Shown piece after piece: positions 44,267 to 53,395 of a stretch of 64,000 nt of DNA. Every line of letters starts with the position of its first letter. The first letter of the stretch is position 1. The position numbers were made by a program, and so were the translations under genes. This DNA is from Pseudogymnoascus destructans (lineage: Eukaryota > Ascomycota > Leotiomycetes > Thelebolales > Thelebolaceae). The notes beneath the pieces are model-generated. The model saw nothing but the letters and a program-made list of their open reading frames with translations. It was not told the DNA's origin and searched no databases. The stretch lies in assembly GCF_001641265.1 (NCBI RefSeq), contig NW_020167529.1, positions 1,017,001 through 1,081,000 of the forward strand, given 5' to 3'.

Positions 44267-47200
44267 TCACACAGCAGCGCCCTTCCCCTTCTCCTCACTC
44301 CCCTGAGCGTTCCTCTCGCGCGTAATCATATGCCGTTCCTTCCTCTCCCTCTCCTTCTCCCGCTCCTTTTCCCTCTCTTCCTCCTTAACAGCCTCCTTCT
44401 CCGCCTTAGCGCGTTCTTTTCCCCGTTCTTTCTCTCTCTCCTTCTCTCCCCCTCCCTTTTTTCTCAACACCCCACTCACACCACTTAAAAACCCCTTCCC
44501 GCCCTTCCCATCCCTACTCCCCCCCCGTTCCGTCGGCGGCGACGCACCCGCCGCTCCAATATCCAGGGAGCTGCCAAACGCATCAGCCGCCAGCGGGCGT
44601 GGGGCACGGGAACTCTCCTTCCCAAACGTACTCTCCCAAAACGTCTGCCGCTCTCTCCTCTCCCTACTCCCCGTCTCCGAGCCCACCCACCCCGGCACAG
44701 CAGGAATAGTACTATCATCGCTGCGATTCCACCTCGCGGCCTCTCTCGGCGTAGCATGCGGATACGAATTCGCCGCATGGGGCACAATATCATTCTCCGT
44801 AAACGTCCGCTGATCCAACGCACTACTGCGTTCCAAACTCCTCAGGATATCAGTCCACTCCAGCTCCGGCGGCTCTTCGACTTTCGCCTCCACCTCGGCG
44901 CGGCGGAGACACTCGTCTGCGCGTTTTTGCAGCGCGACGCACTCGTTGTGGAAGGCGAGGAGGTCGCCGGAGAATTCGGCCACGCGAGCGGTGTCGCTGG
45001 CGACGGCTTCGAGCCAGAAGCGGACGAGGGCGGCGTAGGCGCGCGCTTCGTCTATGAGGTAGGGGAGGGAGGGGAAGCCCTCGCGGGAGGTCATGGGGGG
45101 GCGTTTGAGGATGGCGAGGGGGGTGGAGTAGGAAGCTGGCGGGGGGGTGCGCGGGCGGTCCACGGGGATGGAGCAGATGTTGTCGATGAAATCCTTTACG
45201 TTCTGACGGTTTTGTGCGAGGAAACGGTTCATAGGCTCCATCCAAGCTTCCTTCTGGCCGAAGGTAGAGAGGTTGGCGAGGACCTGGAGGGATTTCGCGA
45301 TGAGTGTTAGGGTGCGTTGGGCGCGCGGGTGGGGGTGGTCTCGGAGGAGGCCGAAGAGTTTAGGGTTCAAGAGGGAGGGGCAGAAGAAGCGGAGGAAGAG
45401 GAAGCCCGAGACGGAGGTGTAGGGGGCGGTTCGGAGGAAGTTGCCGTAGCGGTCTTCGGCGACGGTGCGGACGTATTTTAGGATCTGGCGTAGTTCGGGG
45501 GGACATTGGTTGTGCGAGGCCGAGATATGGGCCCAGATGTCGCTGGTGAGCGCGTTGAGGGTGGCCCAGTTCCTGTCTAGGTCTTCGCTGGCTCCGACAC
45601 GGGAGGGGTCGACTTCGCAGTCGGGATTCATGGCGTTGATTTCGCGGACTTTGTCGCTGAGGAGGTCTTCGAGGTATTCTTTTCCGAGGCGGCGCATGTG
45701 GAAGTCCAATGCTTGGGTGAGGAGGGAGTTGCCGCGAAAGAGGAGATTGGCTTCGCCTGTGAGAGACTTGTTCATGTCACGGAGTTGTACCTCTCTGTCG
45801 CTGACCGAATCAAACGAATCGTTCGAGCCCATGCGTCGACTGAACCTCAGACGCTGAACCGGCGTTTCTTTGCTGATCCCGTCAATCTCGTCCTCTACCA
45901 AAGATACCAGCCACTGCTGAGCCTGCCCAGAGACTTGGAACACATCCAGCAATGTTTCCGCTAAGAACCGGAGCTTGGATGGCACATATTGGGACATCTG
46001 CAGCGTCAACCCCGTGGTAAACTTATGCAAGAGATCAGATAGAGCCTTGTACTCCTTCAACAGTAACACAACGAGCTCATCATGGCGCACCCGTATCAGC
46101 ATCTCGCCGATAACTTCCTTCTTCTCATTCAATGCCGGCCACCAATTCTCCACATCCTTACCGCGATCCAGCTGATCCATGCGGATGTGTACAATGCCAC
46201 ATAGGACCTCCCACACAACTTCCGGCGTCTGAACGCTAACGGAAGATTTCGACCCATGAACCTGAGGTTGAGGCTGAGACTTCGACTTCATCCTCTTGAG
46301 AGCAATCGAGATCTCCGGGAGTGCAGCGGGTAGCCCGCCAAACTCGCTCTCATCGCGCCAGAAAGGCTTGTTCGTCCCAAACTTTGTCGTCGTCCTTGAG
46401 CGAACTTCTCCGTCAAGAATGACTTCGGCAAAGTAATCTCCTACAGACGGGTCGGGTTCGGATTTATGTCCCCGCCGTCCGTCCACGGGCTGCTCGGCTT
46501 TCTTACCCGTTGGCCGAAGCTTGGCCTCAACTGTCCGGATGGAGAGCGTCTTTTCAATTCGAAAGAGGTCGTCCGGGGTAGGGATGACGAGGGAGTCTGG
46601 ACCATCCGAGCCGTCTGCGGAAATTTGAGACCCGTACATATCCGGCACTGTAAACGTCCGTAGTAGGACATACCACACTTCGAAGAGGACCCGAGATTCC
46701 AAGGAAATAAATACTGGTGATACAATAGATATTGAGGTCGCCGCCGCCGTGTACTGAGGGAGAATGGCAACGCAGTATTCCTGGTTTAAAACCGTCTTAT
46801 CCAGCTCCTGAATGCCACATCTTGACAACTGTGACAGCTGAATCGTAGCCAGAAGTGAGACGTCATTTTCTGTCATGAGCTTCAACTCGCCATTATCCTG
46901 TAATATGCATGAGACTAGCCGCCACGCTCGATCGCTGCGCTGACGCCCCCCAGCAGCTGTTGCAGCTGCCTGACACGCGCCTTTATCCCACAAGAACACC
47001 CTTCCAACCTTGATGATATTGATGTCCTTGGCCTGACTGAAGCTGGGCCGCCGACTAAGTGATCTCAGCTCCCCTGCCTCAGAACTAGAGGCGCTTGACC
47101 CATCTTGATTCTGCTGCCACGATAATAATGCTGCCAGCCAATACTCATACTGCGAGGTATCAAGTGGCCGCAGCCGTAGCCGCATTCCAGACGCGATACT

Positions 47201-48136
47201 AACGTCAAGGATATTCTCCTCATTTTCTTCTATTGGTGGCTTCATACGGCACCCCCTCAAGTCTGGGACAATGGTCTGGTGATTGGGCCCATCTTCAGTG
47301 CCCTCAAATAGAAAAGTTCCCTTATCATCAATGTAACAAACTCCCCTAGCCCATGAACCATGTCCCGAGGTCTGGTATTCGACCTCCCCCTTCATGCGCC
47401 CATTGAGACCATTCATGAGTTTGAGAACCTTAATAGCATCGCGAGTGGCGATCGGCACAGGCAGCGTATCGACATACGCCGGAAATGGAATCGGAGAACC
47501 TGACCGCGAACTTGTATTCGGCTGCCTGTTAAGAAGAGGCTTCTTCTTAACAGACTCTGCTCGTTGCGACTGTGTAGAGCGGAACGCAGTCGGAGCGTGA
47601 GCTACATATTTCGGGTCCTCCTTCGGTATATTTTCCTCCGAGCTGCTCAATCCCGAGTAGTTCGACCCTGTTCGATGTCGCCTCATCGGCAGCTGCCCCG
47701 AGGGGCGCCTCTGCTGCTGTGCCCCATCAATTGTCCGGTTCCTCGGCCGCGTCCTTGGCAGATTCGACACATCGTCTACGTCGCTCTCATTCGACTTGTT
47801 CTGCTGCTGGCCGCTTGATTCGCCCGTGTCAAACGCATCCTCAAAGACGAGCCCGCGCCGACGCTCCCACGGCTTCTCCAATCCCAGTATAGAGCGCGGC
47901 GAGGCTTGTGACGCCACGTCCACGTCAGACGGCCCTGCCCCTGTTCCACCACCGGGAGGAAGTGTCGGTTCTGGCGTAACCACCCTGATGCTGTCATCTT
48001 TGCGGCGCGGCGGCGCCTCCGAAGCGGCGGACGCGGTCCCGGCCTCCTGCATTTGCTGTAGTAGGTTGTCTCCAGGCGCAGGCGGTGGCACGGCGCCACC
48101 TGCTGCTTGGCCGTCATGCTGAGCCGCCTTGTCCAT
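44267..48136 (-). CDS. BUD2: Ras-family GTPase-activating protein, Bud2/Cla2-like
   Basis: Single exon, 1289 aa. The first ~220 residues are disordered and Ser/Pro-rich. PH-like and C2-like regions follow, including IKVGRVFLWDKGACQ and DYFAEVILDGEVRSRTTTKFGTNKPFWRDE. The RasGAP domain spans about 760-1060. LFRGNSLLTQALDFHMRRLGKEYLEDLL contains the likely arginine finger, and the FLFLRFFCPSLLNPKLFGL block is the family signature. The last 80 residues are very rich in Lys/Glu/Arg. This layout fits Bud2/Cla2, the GAP for the Rsr1/Bud1 GTPase that sets polarity sites. A related RasGAP role cannot be excluded. It is the longest uninterrupted frame in the window. Confidence 0.85.
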   Translation of the reverse strand: MDKAAQHDGQAAGGAVPPPAPGDNLLQQMQEAGTASAASEAPPRRKDDSIRVVTPEPTLPPGGGTGAGPSDVDVASQASPRSILGLEKPWERRRGLVFEDAFDTGESSGQQQNKSNESDVDDVSNLPRTRPRNRTIDGAQQQRRPSGQLPMRRHRTGSNYSGLSSSEENIPKEDPKYVAHAPTAFRSTQSQRAESVKKKPLLNRQPNTSSRSGSPIPFPAYVDTLPVPIATRDAIKVLKLMNGLNGRMKGEVEYQTSGHGSWARGVCYIDDKGTFLFEGTEDGPNHQTIVPDLRGCRMKPPIEENEENILDVSIASGMRLRLRPLDTSQYEYWLAALLSWQQNQDGSSASSSEAGELRSLSRRPSFSQAKDINIIKVGRVFLWDKGACQAAATAAGGRQRSDRAWRLVSCILQDNGELKLMTENDVSLLATIQLSQLSRCGIQELDKTVLNQEYCVAILPQYTAAATSISIVSPVFISLESRVLFEVWYVLLRTFTVPDMYGSQISADGSDGPDSLVIPTPDDLFRIEKTLSIRTVEAKLRPTGKKAEQPVDGRRGHKSEPDPSVGDYFAEVILDGEVRSRTTTKFGTNKPFWRDESEFGGLPAALPEISIALKRMKSKSQPQPQVHGSKSSVSVQTPEVVWEVLCGIVHIRMDQLDRGKDVENWWPALNEKKEVIGEMLIRVRHDELVVLLLKEYKALSDLLHKFTTGLTLQMSQYVPSKLRFLAETLLDVFQVSGQAQQWLVSLVEDEIDGISKETPVQRLRFSRRMGSNDSFDSVSDREVQLRDMNKSLTGEANLLFRGNSLLTQALDFHMRRLGKEYLEDLLSDKVREINAMNPDCEVDPSRVGASEDLDRNWATLNALTSDIWAHISASHNQCPPELRQILKYVRTVAEDRYGNFLRTAPYTSVSGFLFLRFFCPSLLNPKLFGLLRDHPHPRAQRTLTLIAKSLQVLANLSTFGQKEAWMEPMNRFLAQNRQNVKDFIDNICSIPVDRPRTPPPASYSTPLAILKRPPMTSREGFPSLPYLIDEARAYAALVRFWLEAVASDTARVAEFSGDLLAFHNECVALQKRADECLRRAEVEAKVEEPPELEWTDILRSLERSSALDQRTFTENDIVPHAANSYPHATPREAARWNRSDDSTIPAVPGWVGSETGSRERRERQTFWESTFGKESSRAPRPLAADAFGSSLDIGAAGASPPTERGGSRDGKGGKGFLSGVSGVLRKKGGGEKEREKERGKERAKAEKEAVKEEEREKEREKERERKERHMITRERNAQGSEEKGKGAAV

Positions 48137-49447
48137 AGCCGGATATAGGATGCGCTGCGCGCGCAGTCTTTATCGGGGGGTGGAGCTGGTCAGGCTAGCG
48201 GACGTTCATGTGTACGTGGTGTAGCAGTGTGCGCCTGGTGGGTATTGTAGGAGTGGCAATGGCCTCGGAAACGTGGGCGCTGTGGTTGCGCGGTGTGCCT
48301 GTGGTTGATCAGTTTAGATGTCACCTCGGTGCGCGGGGTCAATTGGTAATCTGGGGTAACTTACAAGAACCCTTTCCCAATGTTTTACCACAAGAGTAGG
48401 ACGGCGTGTATCGTTCGTTATAACCAGTCGCCCTGTGGCAGCAGTGCCTTCTGTCTTCCCTGATCTGTCGCAATTGTGAGGAGCTCGTCATCATACCTGA
48501 GCATGAGCGGGTGCCTGACGTCTCGCGATCAGAGTCGCAACAGATAGCGCAGGAACGGGCTTCCTGGCCTTGCAATGGATCCTGAGATTTGTTCGGTCTG
48601 TTAAAGGATTGCAGCGTATGATTTAGTATGTGTAAATCGTCGTCTCCTCATGGAATCGTAGAGTATTATTGCGGCGGTTGATGTACCGTACTCGACTAAA
48701 ACGGTTAATGGGGAACAAAGTGCGGAGCTGTCGTCGTCGGCACGACACATTGGATAGGTTCGATATACAAGACTAACTAAGACACACCGACTCCAATATT
48801 TATATCGCATCGCACCCTAATGAGATCATGAAATTACCATCTTGGGGATTTTCAAAGTATATTCAAGCTCCTCGAATCAATTTTGGACACAGGTGCATTA
48901 CATTACACATGCAAAGAAGCGCGCTCACCGAGCATATATCTATCTATTTATCGTCATACTGTCTGGGATAAGGTAGGATCGGGTGCGCAGTAATTGAGCA
49001 AGGCCCTGTGCTAATCAGACACATCTTGTTTATTATTGAAACATTCGATATACACTGCCCCACTGCCAGACATGAGCAAGAAGCTGGGATCTGACAGGGA
49101 TCTGACTGGAATCTGATATAATTTTACCGGGGAAATTTCACAAAAAAGATTTATTATAGATAAGTTAGTCCAATTACCATTTCGCGTGTCACCGCTGCCC
49201 CACAAGGCTGCTGTGTGTTGTGCCAGACAATCATAATCATTCATTTGCCAGAAACGAACTTGCCAGACTCCATGTCCCTCAATGCATCAAGTGTCCAAGT
49301 GCCACCCAGGTATATCTCCGCAGGGTCAAAAAAAAAGTCAGCTATAAGCAACAAACCGTCCTACCATTGTCAAATACGGCTCGCCAATCCGAAGCATAAT
49401 ATCCAAAAACTCCCAATGTGTCTCTCTCAAAAAGTATGCAAAGGAAG
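48137..49447. other. Intergenic region, no gene seen
   Basis: About 1.3 kb between a start (RasGAP, - strand) and the stop of the next - strand gene. No conserved frame, tRNA or repeat array is seen. The half near 48137 is expected to be RasGAP promoter. Confidence 0.45.
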
Positions 49448-50512
49448 CTATGGAAACCGCGTCTCAATACTACCAATAGGGCTCCTGGGCTGGCTACGTG
49501 TGCCAGTCAAATCGCCGCTCGCCGTCTTCTTCAACGCCTGGCTCATGGATTCAATCCTCAGATCCGAGCCTGTTGTTGGTGAAGGGAAGCTCAAGGTAGG
49601 ACTCGCCAGCGGCTTCCCGGCGCGGGTGGGTGATAGGTCAAGGCCCTTGATAGATGCTGACTTGCTGGTTGGCGGTGAAGTTCCCACCCCCTGTGAAGAT
49701 ACCGTGGATCTAATTGGCGAGGGCGAGCGATGCCCGGAAGATAACGTGGTAAGGCCTGCAATATGTATCGGGTCCCTGTTGTTCATGTGTTCGGTTTGCT
49801 CTGATTGCACAACGTCTGCAAAGGAGATGAAGCTCAGGCGCCTCACATCTGCGCTATCCAGCGCACCGTAATTCGATGCGGCATCGTCCTTGTCAGGGTG
49901 TGCTAGCAAGTCTTCTGACCAGTTCGTGCCAGCAGCTTCGCTGCCACCAATCCCTGTTACATTCTTTGCCGCTGGCTGGTGTGACGAGTGCATTACGATT
50001 TCAACCGTGTCTGGGTCAAGCGCACTGTCTGTAATGGCTTCCGAGGAGGCATCTAGCACTGCAGGAATGCGATCTTCGGTCTGTATATGGGCGGGAATTG
50101 CTGGCGAGTTAGGCACTTGTGAGGCAGCCTCTTGTACATCGCGTTCGAAGATTTGAGATCCGGCCGGCGAAACAACTCTAGAGGACGGCGAATGTAGATT
50201 TCGGTTTGGTGGTGACTGCAAAATGTACGGATGCGTAGTGGAGACGAAAGTGAGATTCGCAGGAGTAGATCTCGGTGCATCTGACTCGTTCGAGGCTACA
50301 TCCTTCCTCTTCTTGCCAAAGCCAAAGAGCCGCCGCTTTGCTGTCTTGGGTTCACTCCCAGTCGGCGTGCCTTCACCCTCCTCGCCAGATTCGGCCGACT
50401 CTGGTGAAGTAATCGGAGATATTTCCTGCGCTTCGTCCAGATAGAGTACCGGATTCGTGCTTGTGTTCGTCTCTTGCCGATTCAGCTTATCCGCGACTTC
50501 CGTTCCAGCCAT
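49448..50512 (-). CDS. Uncharacterised Ser/Pro-rich fungal protein
   Basis: Single exon, 354 aa, starting MAGTEVADKLNRQ. It has no membrane segment and no signal peptide. A basic patch KTAKRRLFGFGKKRKD (about 58-73) may act as a nuclear or membrane-binding signal. The short block ADVRRLSFISFADVVQSEQ (about 225-243) looks conserved among filamentous ascomycetes and contains a possible PKA site (RRLS). The rest is low complexity with many SP/TP sites (SPSPIRS, DLSPTRAG, SPIGS), typical of a protein phosphorylated by proline-directed kinases. The function is unknown. Confidence 0.72.
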   Translation of the reverse strand: MAGTEVADKLNRQETNTSTNPVLYLDEAQEISPITSPESAESGEEGEGTPTGSEPKTAKRRLFGFGKKRKDVASNESDAPRSTPANLTFVSTTHPYILQSPPNRNLHSPSSRVVSPAGSQIFERDVQEAASQVPNSPAIPAHIQTEDRIPAVLDASSEAITDSALDPDTVEIVMHSSHQPAAKNVTGIGGSEAAGTNWSEDLLAHPDKDDAASNYGALDSADVRRLSFISFADVVQSEQTEHMNNRDPIHIAGLTTLSSGHRSPSPIRSTVSSQGVGTSPPTSKSASIKGLDLSPTRAGKPLASPTLSFPSPTTGSDLRIESMSQALKKTASGDLTGTRSQPRSPIGSIETRFP

Positions 50513-51225
50513 TATTGTACTGTTGTGGTTATCGCGGTCTCATGAAGTTATACAAAGGCCTCAATGCGTTCTATCGAACCTTGCGACGCAGTCAGTGACA
50601 AGAGCTTCATTCAGGGAAAAGGGTCTCAAGCCAAATGACACAGGGTAGGGAACGACGTAAGGGCGTGGGGGAGAGTAGGATAGATACCTGCGAAGCAAGC
50701 TGAGGCGCCGTGTTCGATGAGATGCCTCAACAAGTCGATGAAGTCATACTTGGAATCGATATTGAAGAGATGTGCTGGCGAAAGACGGACTGGCTGGTGT
50801 CTATCTTATGGTGTTGGGCAGGTTTAACAGTTTCACAGCTTGGTATGGGATGGTATGTACAGAGCACAGCACAATACTCGGAACTGGACAAGATGGTCGA
50901 TGCGACCCAATCTGCATTTCATCCCACCACAAGCCAAAAAGGAAAACCTGATCTTGTGATGCGACATGGTCCGTGCGTTCGGGTCGTCGGTTTGTCCGTA
51001 CCCTAATCATAATAAGTAAGTCTTTAACTCTGTTCGGTAGATTAGTCCCGGGATCGGAGTAACTTAAATGCGCAAAGCTGGCAACCAGACGAATTGCCAC
51101 CAACCCCAATCTAGCTTTAGCGTATATTAATACCACACCACGTGACCACATTATTTGACAGGTCCCCAAAATCCTCCAAGGGAAATAGAGCACATCGACG
51201 ACGATCTCGATCCAAGACCAACACA
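50513..51225. other. Divergent intergenic region
   Basis: About 0.7 kb between the divergently transcribed Ser/Pro-rich protein and mL58 genes. No gene is seen. Both promoters should lie here. Confidence 0.5.
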
Positions 51226-51843
51226 ATGGATCTCCGGGTACTACGCCGCCCCATATTCGACCTCCTGGCAGGGCGAGGCCAATGTCTCCTCTCTGGCACT
51301 GTATCGAGTCGCCGCAATGAGTCCAGCTATCGCCGGATGAAGAAGAAGTTAAACGTCAAGCCCGACGCCTCCTTTGGCCTTTCGAAAGACTCTCCTGCTA
51401 CCGACCACATCATCTTCAATCCGCCATCATCCGCTCCTTCGGTCCTCCACACTCCCTTGAAGTTTCTTCCCAAAGAGGACAAACGCCGACAGCTCTACAG
51501 CGTTGCGAAAAATTCGACACTCGGCATCGACGAAGAGGCCAAACTGCCCCCGGCGATCCTGAAGCAGAACGCGGGATACCATAGGTACCATCTTACGCAA
51601 GAGGATTTTGCGGAGATAAGACGGTTGAGATCTTCGGATCCGGAGACGTGGACGAGACTGAAGCTGGCGAGAAAATTCAACTGCACCTCCCTTTTCATCG
51701 GCATATGTTGCGAGGCAACCGCCGAGAAGGTTGCTCTCGAGAAGGCAAAGATTGAGGCTATAAAGGAGCGCTGGGGTCCGAAGAGGAGGATGGCCAGGGA
51801 GGATAGGGTCAAGCGCAGAGAAGCTGCGTACCGCGACGAATAA
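51226..51843 (+). CDS. MRPL20: Mitochondrial large-subunit ribosomal protein mL58 (MRPL20 family)
   Basis: Single exon, 205 aa. I chose the ATG at 51226 (MDLRVLRRPIFDLLAG) because it begins an Arg-rich mitochondrial presequence; the frame upstream is not conserved-looking. The body has the family block PPAILKQNAGYHRYHLTQEDFAEIRRLRSSDPETWTR, then LARKFNCTSLFIG. A very basic end (KERWGPKRRMAREDRVKRRE) suits rRNA binding. It is a fungal-specific component of the 54S mitoribosomal subunit. Confidence 0.93.
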   Translation: MDLRVLRRPIFDLLAGRGQCLLSGTVSSRRNESSYRRMKKKLNVKPDASFGLSKDSPATDHIIFNPPSSAPSVLHTPLKFLPKEDKRRQLYSVAKNSTLGIDEEAKLPPAILKQNAGYHRYHLTQEDFAEIRRLRSSDPETWTRLKLARKFNCTSLFIGICCEATAEKVALEKAKIEAIKERWGPKRRMAREDRVKRREAAYRDE

Positions 51844-52238
51844 GGGGCCGACGACGAAGGTTTGCTACGGATGTGTATAAATAAGCACGTTTCCGCGGCT
51901 CGGGCGAGACGGGTCGATAAATGAGACATGGAGAGGTTTCGTGCTCAGGGCGTGGCTCGGAGTGCTACGCAAACTCGAATTTTCATTGATCCTGTAGAAT
52001 ATAAAGGGAAGCATGAGGCGGCGGCCACGGAGTTTAGCGCTATATTGCGACTGTAGAATAGATGTCTGAATAAAGATCATAAACACTGCGATGGATTGCT
52101 GTTGCAGCTGTAGTTATTTTGGATGGGGCTCTGTGCAATTGATCACTCTGGGCCCAATATCTATATGCAACACGAACGCCGTGACCCCAAACCATGCTAC
52201 GGAAACAAACAGGGAGCATCCAGAGTTCGGGGTATGCC
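51844..52238. other. Convergent intergenic region
   Basis: 395 bp between the stop codons of the mL58 and DTD genes. No gene is seen. Confidence 0.5.
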
Positions 52239-52869
52239 TCAAGGCTTCTTAGGCTCAGCAGGTTTATTAGGCTCGACAGACATTTCAAAGGTAACCTATT
52301 TCCTGTCAGCAATGCTCAGCGTCTGAGCAACTCTACTCACGGGTCCATCATTGATCAGAGCCACTTCCATCATAGCTTGAAATACGCCGTCCTTCACCTT
52401 CTCGGGATTATATCCCTCCCCTACCTTCAACACAAATCGCTGGTAGAGTTCTTTCGCCTGCTCCCCTCCCATCGCGCCATGGAAGTCTGGTTTTGAACCC
52501 TTCTTGGTATTTGCCAAGAGTGTAAATTGGGAGACTTCAGAGATCAGTTTGATATACGACAGGGTCTCATGATAGTAAAATACCGCAAAGAACATCTCCA
52601 GATATATCCTGCACATTGTGCTTCCACCTGCCGCCCGTTTCTTCGTCATCCCATAGCCTCATTTTGATAACTTTGGCAGCCAGGGCATCAACCTCCTTCT
52701 CTGTGTCACCCGGAGCAACGGCAGCAAGTACCAGTATGCCCTTTCCAATAGAAGAAACGACTTGCCTGTCAACAGTGACAGAGGCAGAAATTACCCTTTG
52801 CAGTATGGCTGACAGAAATTATAAGCATGCGAGGGCATCCTGAGACCTTGAAAGCACTTTACCTTTCAT
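52239..52869 (-). CDS. DTD1: D-aminoacyl-tRNA deacylase (DTD1)
   Basis: Four exons on the - strand: 52863-52869 (seven bases, ATGAAAG), 52584-52808, 52341-52534 and 52239-52295; 160 aa. It removes D-amino acids wrongly charged on tRNA. After splicing the N-terminus reads MKAILQRVISASVTVD. The chiral-proofreading motif SQFTLLA sits at the exon 2/3 junction. The Gly-Pro motif is NDGPVTFEM, made by joining exon 3 to exon 4. DTEKEVDALAAKVIKMRLWDDE and FHGAMGGEQAKELYQRF complete the family pattern. The last 15 residues (VEPNKPAEPKKP) are a non-conserved tail. The short introns are 49, 45 and 54 nt. It shares a 526-bp divergent promoter region with the Not3/5 gene. Confidence 0.93.
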
Positions 52870-53395
52870 CCTGGAGGCTCAACTAAGACGAGGAGTTGTT
52901 GGTGATACTTTGGCTCAATATAAAGTCGACAGTCTCTAACACGCCATTCATGAAAGAGATCTTTAAATAATGGGCAAATATTAATATAACAATGAACGTG
53001 AAATAATCCAAACTCGCTTTTAAAAATAAATATATATCCAACAAATTGTTCTTCTGTAGTTTCTCCCCAGACCGACAATTCTCTGATCCCGGCAATCGCG
53101 TCTATCATGTACCCCACAAGGCTGGATGAAGTACACCTACCACAGTAAGCGACCCGTTTGTCCTGTAAGTTATACTCCGTAGCTACTTCAGCATTACAGA
53201 GCCGCAAGAAACAACAACATCAAAGTAGCAACAACTCGAAAACCACCTTGTCACACGCATCCTTGTCGTGTCGCACCGAAACCACCCTCATTATTGTCCC
53301 ACATATGGGCTCGGATTGGCAAATAAAGCTAGCCGCGAGATCACGACAGCAACTAAACAGGTCACCACCGCCACAACCTTCCTCAGACACTCACC
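52870..53395. promoter_or_regulatory. Divergent promoter region of DTD and Not3/5 genes
   Basis: 526 bp between two outward-facing start codons. The Not3/5 side (53200-53390) is rich in CA and ACAAC, common in fungal 5' UTRs. No specific sites are assigned. Confidence 0.5.
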
